From contig NZ_BAABKM010000002.1 in assembly GCF_039543825.1 (NCBI RefSeq), positions 1,458,133 through 1,522,132 on the forward strand: a DNA stretch of 64,000 bases, written 5' to 3'. Each line of letters begins with the position of its first letter. Within the stretch, counting starts at the first letter, position 1. Positions 1 through 7,855 of the stretch are shown here, piece after piece. The DNA is from Nocardioides conyzicola. Lineage in GTDB: Bacteria > Actinomycetota > Actinomycetes > Propionibacteriales > Nocardioidaceae. Below the pieces are notes generated by a model, which saw nothing but the letters and a program-made list of their open reading frames with translations, was not told the origin of the DNA and searched no databases. A program made the position numbers and the translations under genes.

Positions 1-125
1 CCGCCATGCTCGAGCGCCTCCGGGCCGAGCGTGCCCGCATCGACGTCCAGGCACGCCAGCTGGTCGCCACCCGCAAGCGGCTCGACGCAGTCATCGTCGA
101 GGCGGACAAGCGCCGCGTGGGCTGA
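1..125 (+). CDS. C-terminal end of a MerR-like regulator (partial)
   Basis: The window opens inside a coding frame that reads from base 3 to a TGA at 123-125, giving about 40 residues. The peptide is a charged amphipathic helix (LERLRAERARIDVQ at its start, KRLDAVIVEADKRR near its end). This is the sort of C-terminal coiled coil that follows the DNA-binding domain in MerR-family regulators, where it forms the dimer interface. The DNA-binding part lies outside the window, so the family call is an inference. Similar helices end TetR or GntR proteins. It is transcribed toward the GH1 beta-glucosidase 58 bases downstream. Confidence 0.4.
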   Translation, partial: AMLERLRAERARIDVQARQLVATRKRLDAVIVEADKRRVG

Positions 126-183
126 TGTGAGGTATCCGTGATCCCGCCTTCCCTGTGACCGCGGTCTCACGTTGGCTGGGGGC

Positions 184-1422
184 ATGACGGACCTCAGCTT
201 CCCCACCGACTTCCTCTGGGGCGCCGCCGGCGCCGGCCACCAGATCGAGGGCGACAACAGCACCAGTGACACCTGGTACGCCGAGCTCGTCTCGCCGAGC
301 GTCTTCAGCGAGCCGTCCGGGAAGGCCTGCGACAGCTGGAACCGCTGGCGCGAGGACATCGGCCTGGTCGTCGCGATGGGCCTGACGTCGTACCGCTTCT
401 CCGTCGAGTGGGCCCGCATCGAGCCGGCCGAGGGGACGTACGACGAGGCCGCGCTCGACCGCTACGAGGCGATGGTCGACGAGTGCGTGGCGCAGGGCCT
501 CGCCCCGGTCGTGACCTTCAGCCACTTCACGGCGCCCCACTGGTTCGCGATGCGCGGCAGTTGGTTGGACCCGGAGGCGCCGACGCTCTTCGCCCGCTAC
601 TGCGACCAGGTGATGGCGCGGTTCGGCGACCGGATCGCCTACGCCGTCACCCTCAACGAGCCCAACCTGCCGCACGTGCTGTCGTGGCTGAACCTGCCCG
701 ACTTCGTGCGCCAGGTCGAGCGCGCGACGCTCGAGGCCGCGAGCGAGAAGGCCGGCGTCGCGGCGTACCGGCTCGGCAACGTGGTCCTGCCCGAGGAGCT
801 CGACGCGATGGAGGACGGCCTGACCGCCGGCCACCTCGCGGGCAAGGCCGCGATCAAGGCGCGGCGCCCCGACCTTCCGGTCGGCTTCTCCCTCGCGATC
901 ATGGACGACGTCGTCGACGGTGACGACCCGACCGTGCGCGACGGCAAGCGCGCCGAGTGCTACCAGCGCTGGCTCGAGCTCGCCCGAGGCGACGACTTCC
1001 TGGGGGTGCAGAACTACGAGCGCGTCCCCTACGACGCGCACGGCCAGGTGTCGCCGCCGGAGGGGACCCCGGTCAACCAGATGGGGACGGCGATCGAGCC
1101 GCTCTCGCTGGCCGGCGCGGTCCGCTACGCCCACGAGTCCACCGGGGTGCCGATCCTGGTGACCGAGCACGGCATCTCCGTCGACGACGACTCGCTGCGG
1201 GCCTCCTTCATCGAGCCGTCGCTCGTCGGGCTGCACGACGTGATGGCCGAGGGCGTGCCGGTCCTCGGCTACCTCCACTGGACGCTGCTCGACAACTTCG
1301 AGTGGGTCTTCGGCTACGCCCACCACCTCGGCCTGCACGAGGTCGACCGCGAGACCTTCGAGCGGACGCCCAAGCCCAGCGCCGGGGTGTACGCCGACCT
1401 GGTAAAGCGGTACCGGAGCTAG
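184..1422 (+). CDS. GH1 family beta-glucosidase
   Basis: A 412-residue glycoside hydrolase family 1 enzyme. It should hydrolyse beta-glucosides or beta-galactosides with retention of configuration. The N-terminal FPTDFLWGAAGAGHQIEGDN segment is the GH1 opening signature. Glu159 in TLNEPN is the expected acid/base and Glu328 in VTEHG the nucleophile. There is no signal peptide, so it is probably cytoplasmic and acts on imported oligosaccharides or aryl glucosides. ATG 184 is preferred over the in-frame TTG at 172 because family members begin a few residues before the FPTDFLWG motif. The protein is slightly shorter than the usual 440-470 residues. A GH3 beta-glucosidase follows 36 bases later on the same strand, so the two probably form one saccharolytic operon. 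Confidence 0.9.
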   Translation: MTDLSFPTDFLWGAAGAGHQIEGDNSTSDTWYAELVSPSVFSEPSGKACDSWNRWREDIGLVVAMGLTSYRFSVEWARIEPAEGTYDEAALDRYEAMVDECVAQGLAPVVTFSHFTAPHWFAMRGSWLDPEAPTLFARYCDQVMARFGDRIAYAVTLNEPNLPHVLSWLNLPDFVRQVERATLEAASEKAGVAAYRLGNVVLPEELDAMEDGLTAGHLAGKAAIKARRPDLPVGFSLAIMDDVVDGDDPTVRDGKRAECYQRWLELARGDDFLGVQNYERVPYDAHGQVSPPEGTPVNQMGTAIEPLSLAGAVRYAHESTGVPILVTEHGISVDDDSLRASFIEPSLVGLHDVMAEGVPVLGYLHWTLLDNFEWVFGYAHHLGLHEVDRETFERTPKPSAGVYADLVKRYRS

Positions 1423-1458
1423 GTCGGTTCACCGCCACGGGGACCCGCGAGTGGCAGG

Positions 1459-3807
1459 GTGAGCGGCATGGACGACGCAACTCTTGACGAGCGGCTGGGC
1501 CGCCTGACCCTCGAGCGCAAGGTCCGGCTGCTGACCGGGGCCACGATGTTCACCCTTCGCGGGGACGACGAGATCGGGCTGGCACCGATGGCGTTCTCCG
1601 ACGGGCCGACGGGGGTGCGCGGGCTCGACTTCACCGGCGGCCCGCTGATGTCGCTCTTCCCCAACGCCACCCTGCTCGCGTCGTCGTGGCGCACCGAGAC
1701 CGCGCAGGAGGTGGGCCGGCTGCTCGCCGAGGAGGCGGAGCGCCAGCACATCCACGTGGTCCTCGGACCGACGGTCAACCTGCACCGGAGCCCGTTGGGC
1801 GGACGGCTCTTCGAGGCCTACTCCGAGGACCCGCTGCTGACCGGCCACCTCGCCGCGGCGTACGTCTCCGGCATGCAGTCGCAGGGCATCGGCGCCTGCG
1901 TGAAGCACCTGGTCGCCAACGAGTCCGAGACCGAGCGCCACGGGGTCGACAGCGTCGTGGACGAGCGGACCCTGCGGGAGCTCTACCTGCTGCCGTTCGA
2001 GATCGCCGTCGAGGACGCCGACCCGTGGTCGCTGATGGCGGCCTACAACGACGTCAACGGGATCCCCGCGACCGAGCAGGGCCCGGTCAACAACGGGATC
2101 GTGAAGGGCGAGTGGGACTGGCGCGGGCTGCTGATGTCGGACTGGTTCGCGACGCGGACGGCAGGCCCCGCCGCCAACGGCGGTCTCGACCTGGTGATGC
2201 CGGGGCCGACGGGCCCGTGGGGTCCGGCGCTGGTCGCGGCCGTGCAGGCCGGCGAGGTCGACGAGGCCGTCGTCGACGACCACCTGCGGCGGCTGCTCCT
2301 GCTGGCCGCCCGCGTGGGTGCGATCGACACGCCTCGCGCGTGGCGCACCGACGTGCCCGAGCCGGGAGGCGCCGTGCGCCGGGAGCAGCTGACGCGGCTC
2401 GCCGCGGAGGGCATGACGGTGCTCGAGAACGACGGCGCGCTGCCGCTGACCCGGGGCGCACCGATCGCGCTGATCGGCCGGCCGGCGCTCGAGACCGCGT
2501 GCATGGGCGGCGGCTCCGCGGCGGTGCGGGCGCCGCACGAGGTGAGCATCGCCGACGGCCTGGTCGGTGCGACCGACGGCGTCACGGTGGTCGACGGTGT
2601 CGCCGTCCGCGTGCGCCCCCGGGCCGGCGACTTCCGCATGCGGGTCCGGCTGTACGGCGCGTCCGGCGCGCTGTTGTCGGACGCGGTGTCGGAGGAGGCG
2701 AAGACGGTCGGCTTCATGCCCGACCAGGAGCTCCCGGAGCCGGTCACGCGGGTCGTCCTGTCCGCCGTCGTGCCGGCAGGTGCGATGCGGGTCGGCGTGC
2801 TCGGCGTGGGGACCGCGACCGTGACCATCGGGTCGTCGACCTTCGACGTCACGCTCGACTCCGAGTCCAGCGACATCGGCGGCGACTTCCTGCGCCCGCC
2901 GGGCTGGCAGACCGACGTGGTGCTGTCCGAGCCGACCGAGCTCGTGGCCGACCTGACCCTCGGTGGCTGGGCCCGGCTCGGGCTGGTCGCCGAGCCCACT
3001 CCCCCGACCGACGACGAGGCGATCGCCGCCGCGGTCGCTGCCGCCGCCACCGCCGAGGTCGCCGTCGTGGTCGTCGGGCTGACCGAGGAGCAGGAGACCG
3101 AGGCCTTCGACAAGTCGACGCTCGCCCTCCCGGGCCGCCAGGACGAGCTCGTCTCGGCGGTCGCCGCCGCGGCCCGCCGTACCGTCGTGGTGGTCAACGC
3201 CGCCACGCCGGTCCTGATGCCGTGGGCCGGAGAGGTGGACGCGATCCTCTGGGCCGGGCTGCCTGGCCAGGAGGGCGGCCACGCCGTCGCCGCCGCCCTG
3301 CTGGGCGACATCGAGCCGGCCGGCCGCCTGGTCACCTCGTTCCCCTCCGCGGACGGTGCCTCCCCCGCCTGGGACGTGACCCCGACGGACGGGCGGCTGA
3401 CGTACGACGAGGGGGTCTACGTCGGCTACCGGGGGTACGCCGCCCGGCGGGCGCCGGCGCCGGCGTACTGGTTCGGGCAGGGGTTGGGCTACGGCGAGTG
3501 GGAGTACGGCGCCGTCACCCTGGCCGGCTCGGTGGTCTCCGTCGAGCTCACCAACACCTCCGCCCGCGACTCCCGCGAGGTGGTGCAGGTCTACCTCGAC
3601 CCGGCCGAGGACGACCAGCCGATCCGCCTGGCCGGCTGGACCACGGTCGACGTCGCGGCCGGCGGGTCCGTCACCGTCGAGGTCACCTGCGACCCGCGCG
3701 CCGCGCGCACGTGGGACGACGGCGCGTGGCGGCCTTTGACGACCGGCCGGCTGCTGGTCGCGCGGGGGCTCGGCGACATCCGGGGCGAGGTCGCCCTGCC
3801 CGGCTAG
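1459..3807 (+). CDS. GH3 family beta-glucosidase
   Basis: A 782-residue glycoside hydrolase family 3 enzyme. The N-terminal TIM-barrel domain carries the conserved KHLVANESETERH stretch (about residues 151-163) and the nucleophile Asp228 in MSDWFA. A second alpha/beta sandwich domain follows, interrupted at about residues 370-500 by a beta-rich insert resembling PA14 or a similar carbohydrate-binding module. The C-terminus is fibronectin-III-like. It lacks a signal peptide. GTG 1459 and ATG 1468 are both possible; a purine-rich GGCAGGG sits just ahead of the GTG. The gene lies 36 bases after the GH1 gene and overlaps the convergent TetR gene by four bases. It probably removes terminal beta-glucosyl residues from oligosaccharides or plant glycosides. 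Confidence 0.9.
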   Translation: MSGMDDATLDERLGRLTLERKVRLLTGATMFTLRGDDEIGLAPMAFSDGPTGVRGLDFTGGPLMSLFPNATLLASSWRTETAQEVGRLLAEEAERQHIHVVLGPTVNLHRSPLGGRLFEAYSEDPLLTGHLAAAYVSGMQSQGIGACVKHLVANESETERHGVDSVVDERTLRELYLLPFEIAVEDADPWSLMAAYNDVNGIPATEQGPVNNGIVKGEWDWRGLLMSDWFATRTAGPAANGGLDLVMPGPTGPWGPALVAAVQAGEVDEAVVDDHLRRLLLLAARVGAIDTPRAWRTDVPEPGGAVRREQLTRLAAEGMTVLENDGALPLTRGAPIALIGRPALETACMGGGSAAVRAPHEVSIADGLVGATDGVTVVDGVAVRVRPRAGDFRMRVRLYGASGALLSDAVSEEAKTVGFMPDQELPEPVTRVVLSAVVPAGAMRVGVLGVGTATVTIGSSTFDVTLDSESSDIGGDFLRPPGWQTDVVLSEPTELVADLTLGGWARLGLVAEPTPPTDDEAIAAAVAAAATAEVAVVVVGLTEEQETEAFDKSTLALPGRQDELVSAVAAAARRTVVVVNAATPVLMPWAGEVDAILWAGLPGQEGGHAVAAALLGDIEPAGRLVTSFPSADGASPAWDVTPTDGRLTYDEGVYVGYRGYAARRAPAPAYWFGQGLGYGEWEYGAVTLAGSVVSVELTNTSARDSREVVQVYLDPAEDDQPIRLAGWTTVDVAAGGSVTVEVTCDPRAARTWDDGAWRPLTTGRLLVARGLGDIRGEVALPG

Positions 3808-4415
3808 CCGACCTCGAAGGACCGCACGTAGGCGAGCGCGGCGGCCATGGACGCCCGGAACGGGTCCGTGCTGCGCAGCGTCTGCGACATGAGCGTGCCT
3901 CCCTGCAGCGCGGCCAGGAGCGCGTAGGCGAGCTGGTCGAGGTCGGCGTCGGCGCGCAGCTCGCCGCGCTCCTGCATCCGGTGGAGACCGTCGTGCAGGA
4001 GGTCCTTCCACCGGAGGAAGCCCGTGGAGAGCTCGGCCCGGGAGTCCTCGTCGCTCACGCTCAGCTCGGCGGCGAGCGTGCCCAGGCTGCACTCGCCGCG
4101 GCCGCCGTTCTCGGCCTGCCGCTCGATCGCCGCGTCCGCCCACGCCTGGAGGGCGTCGAAGCTGTCGAGCGCGCCGAGCCGGGGCAGCCCGTCGGCGTCG
4201 CCGACGGCGTCGGCCTGGCGGGTGATGACCGCACGGATGAGGGCCTGCTTGCTGTCGAAGTAGTGGTACAGCTGCGAGCCGCTGACCCCCGCCGCGTCGC
4301 GGACCTGCTCGGTGCTCGTGCCCGCGACTCCCTGCCGGGCGATCAGCTCGGTCGCGGCCGCGACGATGCGCTCCCGGGTCGCCTGGCCCTTGCGCGTCAG
4401 CGTCCGCTCCGTCAT
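3804..4415 (-). CDS. TetR family transcriptional regulator
   Basis: A 203-residue TetR-type repressor. Residues about 13-60 hold the helix-turn-helix domain, ending in SGSQLYHYFDSKQAL with the typical YHYF recognition-helix segment. The C-terminal ligand domain resembles the TetR_C group that responds to small hydrophobic or electrophilic compounds. It is divergent from the SDR gene at 4500. The 84-base gap holds two palindromes with identical GGGT-N6-ACCC cores (4432-4453 and 4461-4482), so autoregulation and control of the SDR are likely. Its 3' end overlaps the GH3 gene by four bases, but that gene is convergent and not an obvious target. Confidence 0.9.
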   Translation of the reverse strand: MTERTLTRKGQATRERIVAAATELIARQGVAGTSTEQVRDAAGVSGSQLYHYFDSKQALIRAVITRQADAVGDADGLPRLGALDSFDALQAWADAAIERQAENGGRGECSLGTLAAELSVSDEDSRAELSTGFLRWKDLLHDGLHRMQERGELRADADLDQLAYALLAALQGGTLMSQTLRSTDPFRASMAAALAYVRSFEVG

Positions 4416-4431
4416 GGCGTCATCCTAGCCG

Positions 4432-4453
4432 TTCTGGGTTGCCCGACCCAGAA
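4432..4453. promoter_or_regulatory. Palindromic operator 1 for the adjacent TetR protein
   Basis: A perfect inverted repeat with arms TTCTGGGT and ACCCAGAA around a 6-base centre, located 17 bases upstream of the TetR start codon. It shares the GGGT-N6-ACCC core with the second palindrome 29 bases away. TetR-family dimers bind such sites. Position and symmetry support an operator, but binding is inferred. Confidence 0.75.
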
Positions 4454-4460
4454 CGTGCAA

Positions 4461-4482
4461 GAATGGGTCACTCAACCCATTC
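4461..4482. promoter_or_regulatory. Palindromic operator 2 for the adjacent TetR protein
   Basis: A perfect inverted repeat with arms GAATGGGT and ACCCATTC around a 6-base centre, ending 17 bases before the SDR start codon. It has the same geometry as operator 1. The 29-base spacing places the two sites on nearly the same DNA face (close to three helical turns), which suggests joint control of both divergent promoters. Confidence 0.75.
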
Positions 4483-4499
4483 TCGACAGAAGGTGCCTC

Positions 4500-5261
4500 A
4501 TGACTCCCGACAGCTCCCCGCGCACGCTCAGCGGACAGACCGCCCTCGTCACCGGCGCGACCGCCGGCATCGGCCGCGCCATCGCGCTCCGCCTCGCGGG
4601 CCTCGGCGCCGACGTCATCGTCCACGGACGCGACGCGGCACGGGGCGCCGTCGTCGTCGACGAGATCGCGGCGGCCGGGGGCAGCGCACGGCTGATCACC
4701 GCGGACCTCAGCGACGCCGACGACACCCGGCGGCTCGCGGCCGCCTCCGGCCGGGTGGACATCCTGGTCAACAACGCCGGCATCTACGCGTTCACCAGCA
4801 CGCCCGACACCGACGCGGCCAGCTTCGACCTGCACTTCGCGATCAACACCCGCGCGCCGTTCGTGCTCGTCGGCGCCCTGGCTCCGGCCATGGTCGAGCG
4901 CGGCCACGGGTCGATCATCAACGTCACCTCGACCGCGGCCACCTCACCGGCGCCGATCGGCGCGGCGTACGGCGCGTCCAAGGCGGCCGTCGAGCTCCTC
5001 ACCCGCTCCTGGGCGACGGAGTTCGCTGCGCAGGGCATCCGGGTCAATGCCGTCTCGCCGGGCCCGACGCGCACGGCCGGGACCGAGACCATGCTCGGCG
5101 AGCACGTCGACATGCTGGGCCGGGGCAACCTGCGCGGCACCGTCGGCGAGCCCGACGAGATCGCGGCCGTCGTCGGGTTCCTGGCCTCGCCCGAGAGCTC
5201 CTACGTCAACGGCTCGGTGTTCGTCGCCGACGGGGGCGCGCTCAGCGCGATGCCGTCCTGA
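4500..5261 (+). CDS. SDR family NAD(P)-dependent oxidoreductase
   Basis: A 253-residue classical short-chain dehydrogenase/reductase. The Rossmann motif TGATAGIG (residues 18-25) binds the nucleotide. NNAG follows at 91-94. The catalytic Ser144, Tyr157 and Lys161 are all present (YGASK), and the PG motif near residue 183 is conserved. Substrate is not predictable. ATG 4500 has an AGAAGG ribosome-binding site 5 bases upstream. It lies divergent to a TetR repressor with two shared operators, an arrangement typical of SDR enzymes induced by xenobiotics or reactive carbonyls. Confidence 0.9.
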   Translation: MTPDSSPRTLSGQTALVTGATAGIGRAIALRLAGLGADVIVHGRDAARGAVVVDEIAAAGGSARLITADLSDADDTRRLAAASGRVDILVNNAGIYAFTSTPDTDAASFDLHFAINTRAPFVLVGALAPAMVERGHGSIINVTSTAATSPAPIGAAYGASKAAVELLTRSWATEFAAQGIRVNAVSPGPTRTAGTETMLGEHVDMLGRGNLRGTVGEPDEIAAVVGFLASPESSYVNGSVFVADGGALSAMPS

Positions 5262-5322
5262 CCCGACGGGGCTAGCCGGTCACAGGCCGACACTGCCACG
5301 GCGGCCGGCGTACCGTGCCGAC

Positions 5323-5720
5323 ATGGACCGCACCAGCGCCCAGGAGTGGCTCGACCGGTACGTCGCCGCCTGGCTCAGTACGACCCGACCGAGATCGGTG
5401 CGCTCTTCTCGGACGACGTCGTCTACCGCTACCACCCGTACGACGAGCCGATCGTCGGCCGGGAGGCCGTCGTCGCGTCCTGGTTGCACGACGACGCGGG
5501 CGGCACGGCGTCGACGCGGGACGAGCCGGGCACGTACCAGGCGGCGTACGCACCGGTCGCGGTCGACGGCGACGTCGTCGTGGCCCAGGGCTCGACGACG
5601 TACCGCAAGCAGCCCGGCGGACCGGTGCACCAGGTCTACGACAACTGCTTCCTGATGAGGTTCGACGCCGAGGGGCGCTGCCGGGAGTTCACCGAGTTCT
5701 ACGTCCTGCGACCGGGCTGA
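5323..5720 (+). pseudogene. NTF2-like (SnoaL-type) protein with a frame disruption
   Basis: ATG 5323 opens a frame reading MDRTSAQEWLDRYVAAW, the usual first helix of an NTF2/SnoaL-like protein. That frame then turns into arginine- and serine-rich nonsense. From base 5379 a second frame continues the family pattern as YDPTEIGALFSDDVVYRYHP and runs to TGA 5718-5720, ending in the expected beta strands. Inserting one base near 5377-5378 would restore a protein of about 132 residues. The second frame could be read on its own from GTG 5346 (124 residues), but it would lack the correct first helix. Either the gene is a recent pseudogene or the sequence has an indel error. NTF2-like folds bind small ligands or act as small isomerases or hydrolases; no role is evident here. 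Confidence 0.65.
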
Positions 5721-5740
5721 CCGGCGCGCTCCGTGGGACG

Positions 5741-6151
5741 ATGCCCCGCGTGGACGTGGACTCCAGCAAGAAGTGCTGCTCGTTCTGCGGTGAGCAGGGC
5801 CAGACGGGCAAGCCGCTGGTCGGCGGGCTGGGTGCCTTCATGTGCGGCGACTGCGTCGACTACTACAAGGGCATGCTGGACGCGGTCCGGGACACGGGGG
5901 TCGTCGCGCCGCCCCCGTGGGAGACGATGTCGGACGCCGACGTCCTCGGGAAGCTCAGCCTGATCACGCAGACCGGCGACCAGGTGGACGCATTCCTGGT
6001 GGAGTGGGTGCAGCTGGCGCGGTCGCGCAAGCTCTCCTGGGCCGAGGTGGGCAAGGCGCTCGGGATCTCCCGCCAGGCCGCGTGGGAGCGGTTCGCGCGG
6101 AGCGAGGTCCCGGCCGCGGACGCGCCGGACCGACAGCTCGGCAGCGCCTGA
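5741..6151 (+). CDS. ClpX-type C4 zinc-finger protein with helix-turn-helix
   Basis: A 136-residue protein. The N-terminus is a ClpX-like C4 zinc-binding domain with CSFC (Cys13, Cys16) and CGDC (Cys35, Cys38). The C-terminal third has a helix-turn-helix-like stretch (LSWAEVGKALGISRQAAWER, about residues 98-117). It has no AAA+ ATPase domain, so it is not ClpX. It may be a small DNA-binding or adaptor protein. ATG 5741 is used; GTG 5750 is an alternative. It is 20 bases downstream of the broken NTF2-like gene. Confidence 0.75.
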   Translation: MPRVDVDSSKKCCSFCGEQGQTGKPLVGGLGAFMCGDCVDYYKGMLDAVRDTGVVAPPPWETMSDADVLGKLSLITQTGDQVDAFLVEWVQLARSRKLSWAEVGKALGISRQAAWERFARSEVPAADAPDRQLGSA

Positions 6152-6235
6152 GCCACGGATCGGGGCCGGCCCGCGGCGCACCCCCGTGACGTCGTCGGAC
6201 CGGCCCCCGCCCCCCGTCAGGCAACCCTGTCAAAC

Positions 6236-6260
6236 GTCAGGGGGTCCTGACAACGTTTTG
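6236..6260 (+). terminator. Possible terminator between convergent genes
   Basis: A 6-bp stem GTCAGG/CCTGAC with a 4-base loop (6236-6251) is followed by AACGTTTT. It lies in the 115-bp gap between two convergent genes, where a terminator is expected. The stem is short and the T-run has only four bases. The surroundings also hold two similar direct repeats, CCTGTCAAACGT (6226-6237) and CCTGACAACGTT (6246-6257), so a protein-binding site is an alternative. Confidence 0.35.
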
Positions 6261-6266
6261 CGTGGA

Positions 6267-7130
6267 TCAGGCCACCGACCCCGACAACGTCCCGATCCCC
6301 TCGACGTCCATCCGTACGACGTCGCCGGGTTCGAGCGGCGGCGGCGTCCGGGACCCGGACCGGCCCCAGAGCTCGGCCAGGCAGCCCCCGCCACCGGTGG
6401 TCCCGGAGGCGAGCAGGTCGCCGGGGAGCACGACCGAGTCGCGCGACGCGTAGGCGATCATCTGCGGGAAGGTCCAGTGCATGTGCGAGAGCCGGTCGCC
6501 GCCGATGTGCGTGCCGTTGACCGAGACCCGGCACTCCAGGTCGAGCGAGGGCAGCTCGTCGGCCGTGACGATCCACGGCCCGATCGAGGTCGCGAAGTCC
6601 TTGCCCTTGGCCGGCCCGAGGCCCACCTGCATCTCCCGCGACTGGAGGTCGCGGGCAGACCAGTCGTTGACGATCGTGTAGCCGAAGATCGCCTTCTCCG
6701 CCTCGGCCTCTGTCAGCGAGGAGCCGCCGGCGCCGAGGACGACCCCGACCTCGAGCTCGAAGTCCAGCGCCCGGCAGGTGACCGGCCGTGGGATCGCGGC
6801 ACCCGGACCGTAGAGCGCGTGCGGGTTGGTGAAGTAGAACGTGGGGGCGTCGTACCACGCGTCGGGCACGCCGGAGGCGTTGTCGACGCTGCGGCGTACG
6901 CCCTCCACGTGGCTCTCGAAGGTCACGAAGTCGCGCACGGACGGCGGCTTGTAGGGCAGCAGCAGGTCGGCCTCGTCGTACCGCAAAGCCTTGCCCCGCT
7001 TGGCTTCTGCGCCGATCTCGAGCGCGCGGGCGAGCCCCAGGGGGATCAGCTCGGCGAGCGGCACCGGCAGCAGGTACGCCGCGTCGCCCGCGACGACGGC
7101 CGCACCCTGGCGCAGGTTAGCGAGCCTCAT
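6267..7130 (-). CDS. Fumarylacetoacetate hydrolase (FAH) family protein
   Basis: A 287-residue FAH-fold enzyme. These proteins hydrolyse, decarboxylate or hydrate 2-oxo acids and related C-C bonds using a divalent metal. The metal ligands are visible as Glu125 and Glu127 in ALDFELEVG and Asp156 in VNDWSARD. The KGKDFATSIGPW segment near residues 173-184 is also conserved. It is the last gene of an eight-gene minus-strand block. Its ATG overlaps the stop of the upstream SDR by four bases, so the two are translationally coupled. A second FAH homologue lies at 11355-12341. The pair may act as decarboxylase and hydratase (or hydrolase) on a ring-cleavage product, as in meta-cleavage pathways; the exact reaction is unknown. 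Confidence 0.88.
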   Translation of the reverse strand: MRLANLRQGAAVVAGDAAYLLPVPLAELIPLGLARALEIGAEAKRGKALRYDEADLLLPYKPPSVRDFVTFESHVEGVRRSVDNASGVPDAWYDAPTFYFTNPHALYGPGAAIPRPVTCRALDFELEVGVVLGAGGSSLTEAEAEKAIFGYTIVNDWSARDLQSREMQVGLGPAKGKDFATSIGPWIVTADELPSLDLECRVSVNGTHIGGDRLSHMHWTFPQMIAYASRDSVVLPGDLLASGTTGGGGCLAELWGRSGSRTPPPLEPGDVVRMDVEGIGTLSGSVA

Positions 7131-7855
7131 GCCGGCGGCCTGGTCGCGTCCGCGATGCCCTTGTGGGACACGTGCGCCGTGAGCCCGCCGTCGATGACCA
7201 GCTCGGCGCCGTTGTAGTAGGCCGAGTCGTCGGACATGAGGAAGACGATCGTCGGTGCGATGTCGGCGACCTGCCCGACGCGACCGAGCGGGATCTCGGC
7301 GAGCGCCGCATCGGTGAACGCCGGCGAGGCCGACGCCATCAGCGGCGTGTCGATGAGTCCCGGCATCACGGCGTTGACCCGGATCCCGCGCGACCCCAGC
7401 TCGAGGGAGGCCGAGCGGGTGAGGCCGCGCAGCGCCCACTTCGAGGCGGTGTACGCCGCGGCCGCGTGGCCGGACATCGCGGCGACCGAGCAGATGTTGA
7501 CGATCGAGGAGCCGGCCGGCATCAGCGGCACCAGTGCCTGGATGCCGAGCATCGGCCCGGTCACGTTGATGGCGAAGGTCTGGTCCCAGGTCCCGAGCGT
7601 GACGTGCGGGAGCCGCTCGCGGGCCGCCACGCCAGCGTTGTTGACCAGGCCGTGGACCGCGCCGTGCTCACTCTCGACCCAGGAGGCCAACGATGCCCAC
7701 GCGGCGGGGTCGGTGACGTCGAGGTGCCGCCCCTCGAACGGGAGCACGTCGGTCGCGACCACTGTCGCGCCCGCGGCCCTGAGGGCGGCGACCTCCGCCG
7801 CCCCCTGTCCGCGGGCCGCGCCGGTGACGACGACGACCTTGCCTGCCAGATCCAT
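7127..7855 (-). CDS. SDR family oxidoreductase
   Basis: A 242-residue classical SDR with TGAARGQG (residues 11-18) for NAD(P) binding, NNAG at 72-75 and an intact Ser123/Tyr135/Lys139 triad (YTASK). It is slightly short for the family. The start overlaps the stop of the upstream dioxygenase by one base and its stop overlaps the FAH start by four. This fixes both ends and shows it belongs to the catabolic operon. A likely role is oxidation or reduction of an alcohol or cis-diol intermediate in aromatic breakdown. Confidence 0.88.
   Translation of the reverse strand: MDLAGKVVVVTGAARGQGAAEVAALRAAGATVVATDVLPFEGRHLDVTDPAAWASLASWVESEHGAVHGLVNNAGVAARERLPHVTLGTWDQTFAINVTGPMLGIQALVPLMPAGSSIVNICSVAAMSGHAAAAYTASKWALRGLTRSASLELGSRGIRVNAVMPGLIDTPLMASASPAFTDAALAEIPLGRVGQVADIAPTIVFLMSDDSAYYNGAELVIDGGLTAHVSHKGIADATRPPA

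Noticed and set aside
157..166. GACCGCGGTC palindrome upstream of the GH1 gene as an operator
   Set aside because: Ten GC-rich bases of self-complementarity are expected by chance in this composition, and no matching regulator or second copy is nearby.
1429..4143. 904-residue open frame on the minus strand
   Set aside because: It is antisense to the well-supported GH3 gene. Its Arg/Gly/His-rich low-complexity product has no family motifs and results from high GC at codon third positions.
5370..5385. Programmed ribosomal frameshift in the NTF2-like gene
   Set aside because: No slippery heptamer, stop-codon context or downstream structure is evident; indel or decay is simpler.
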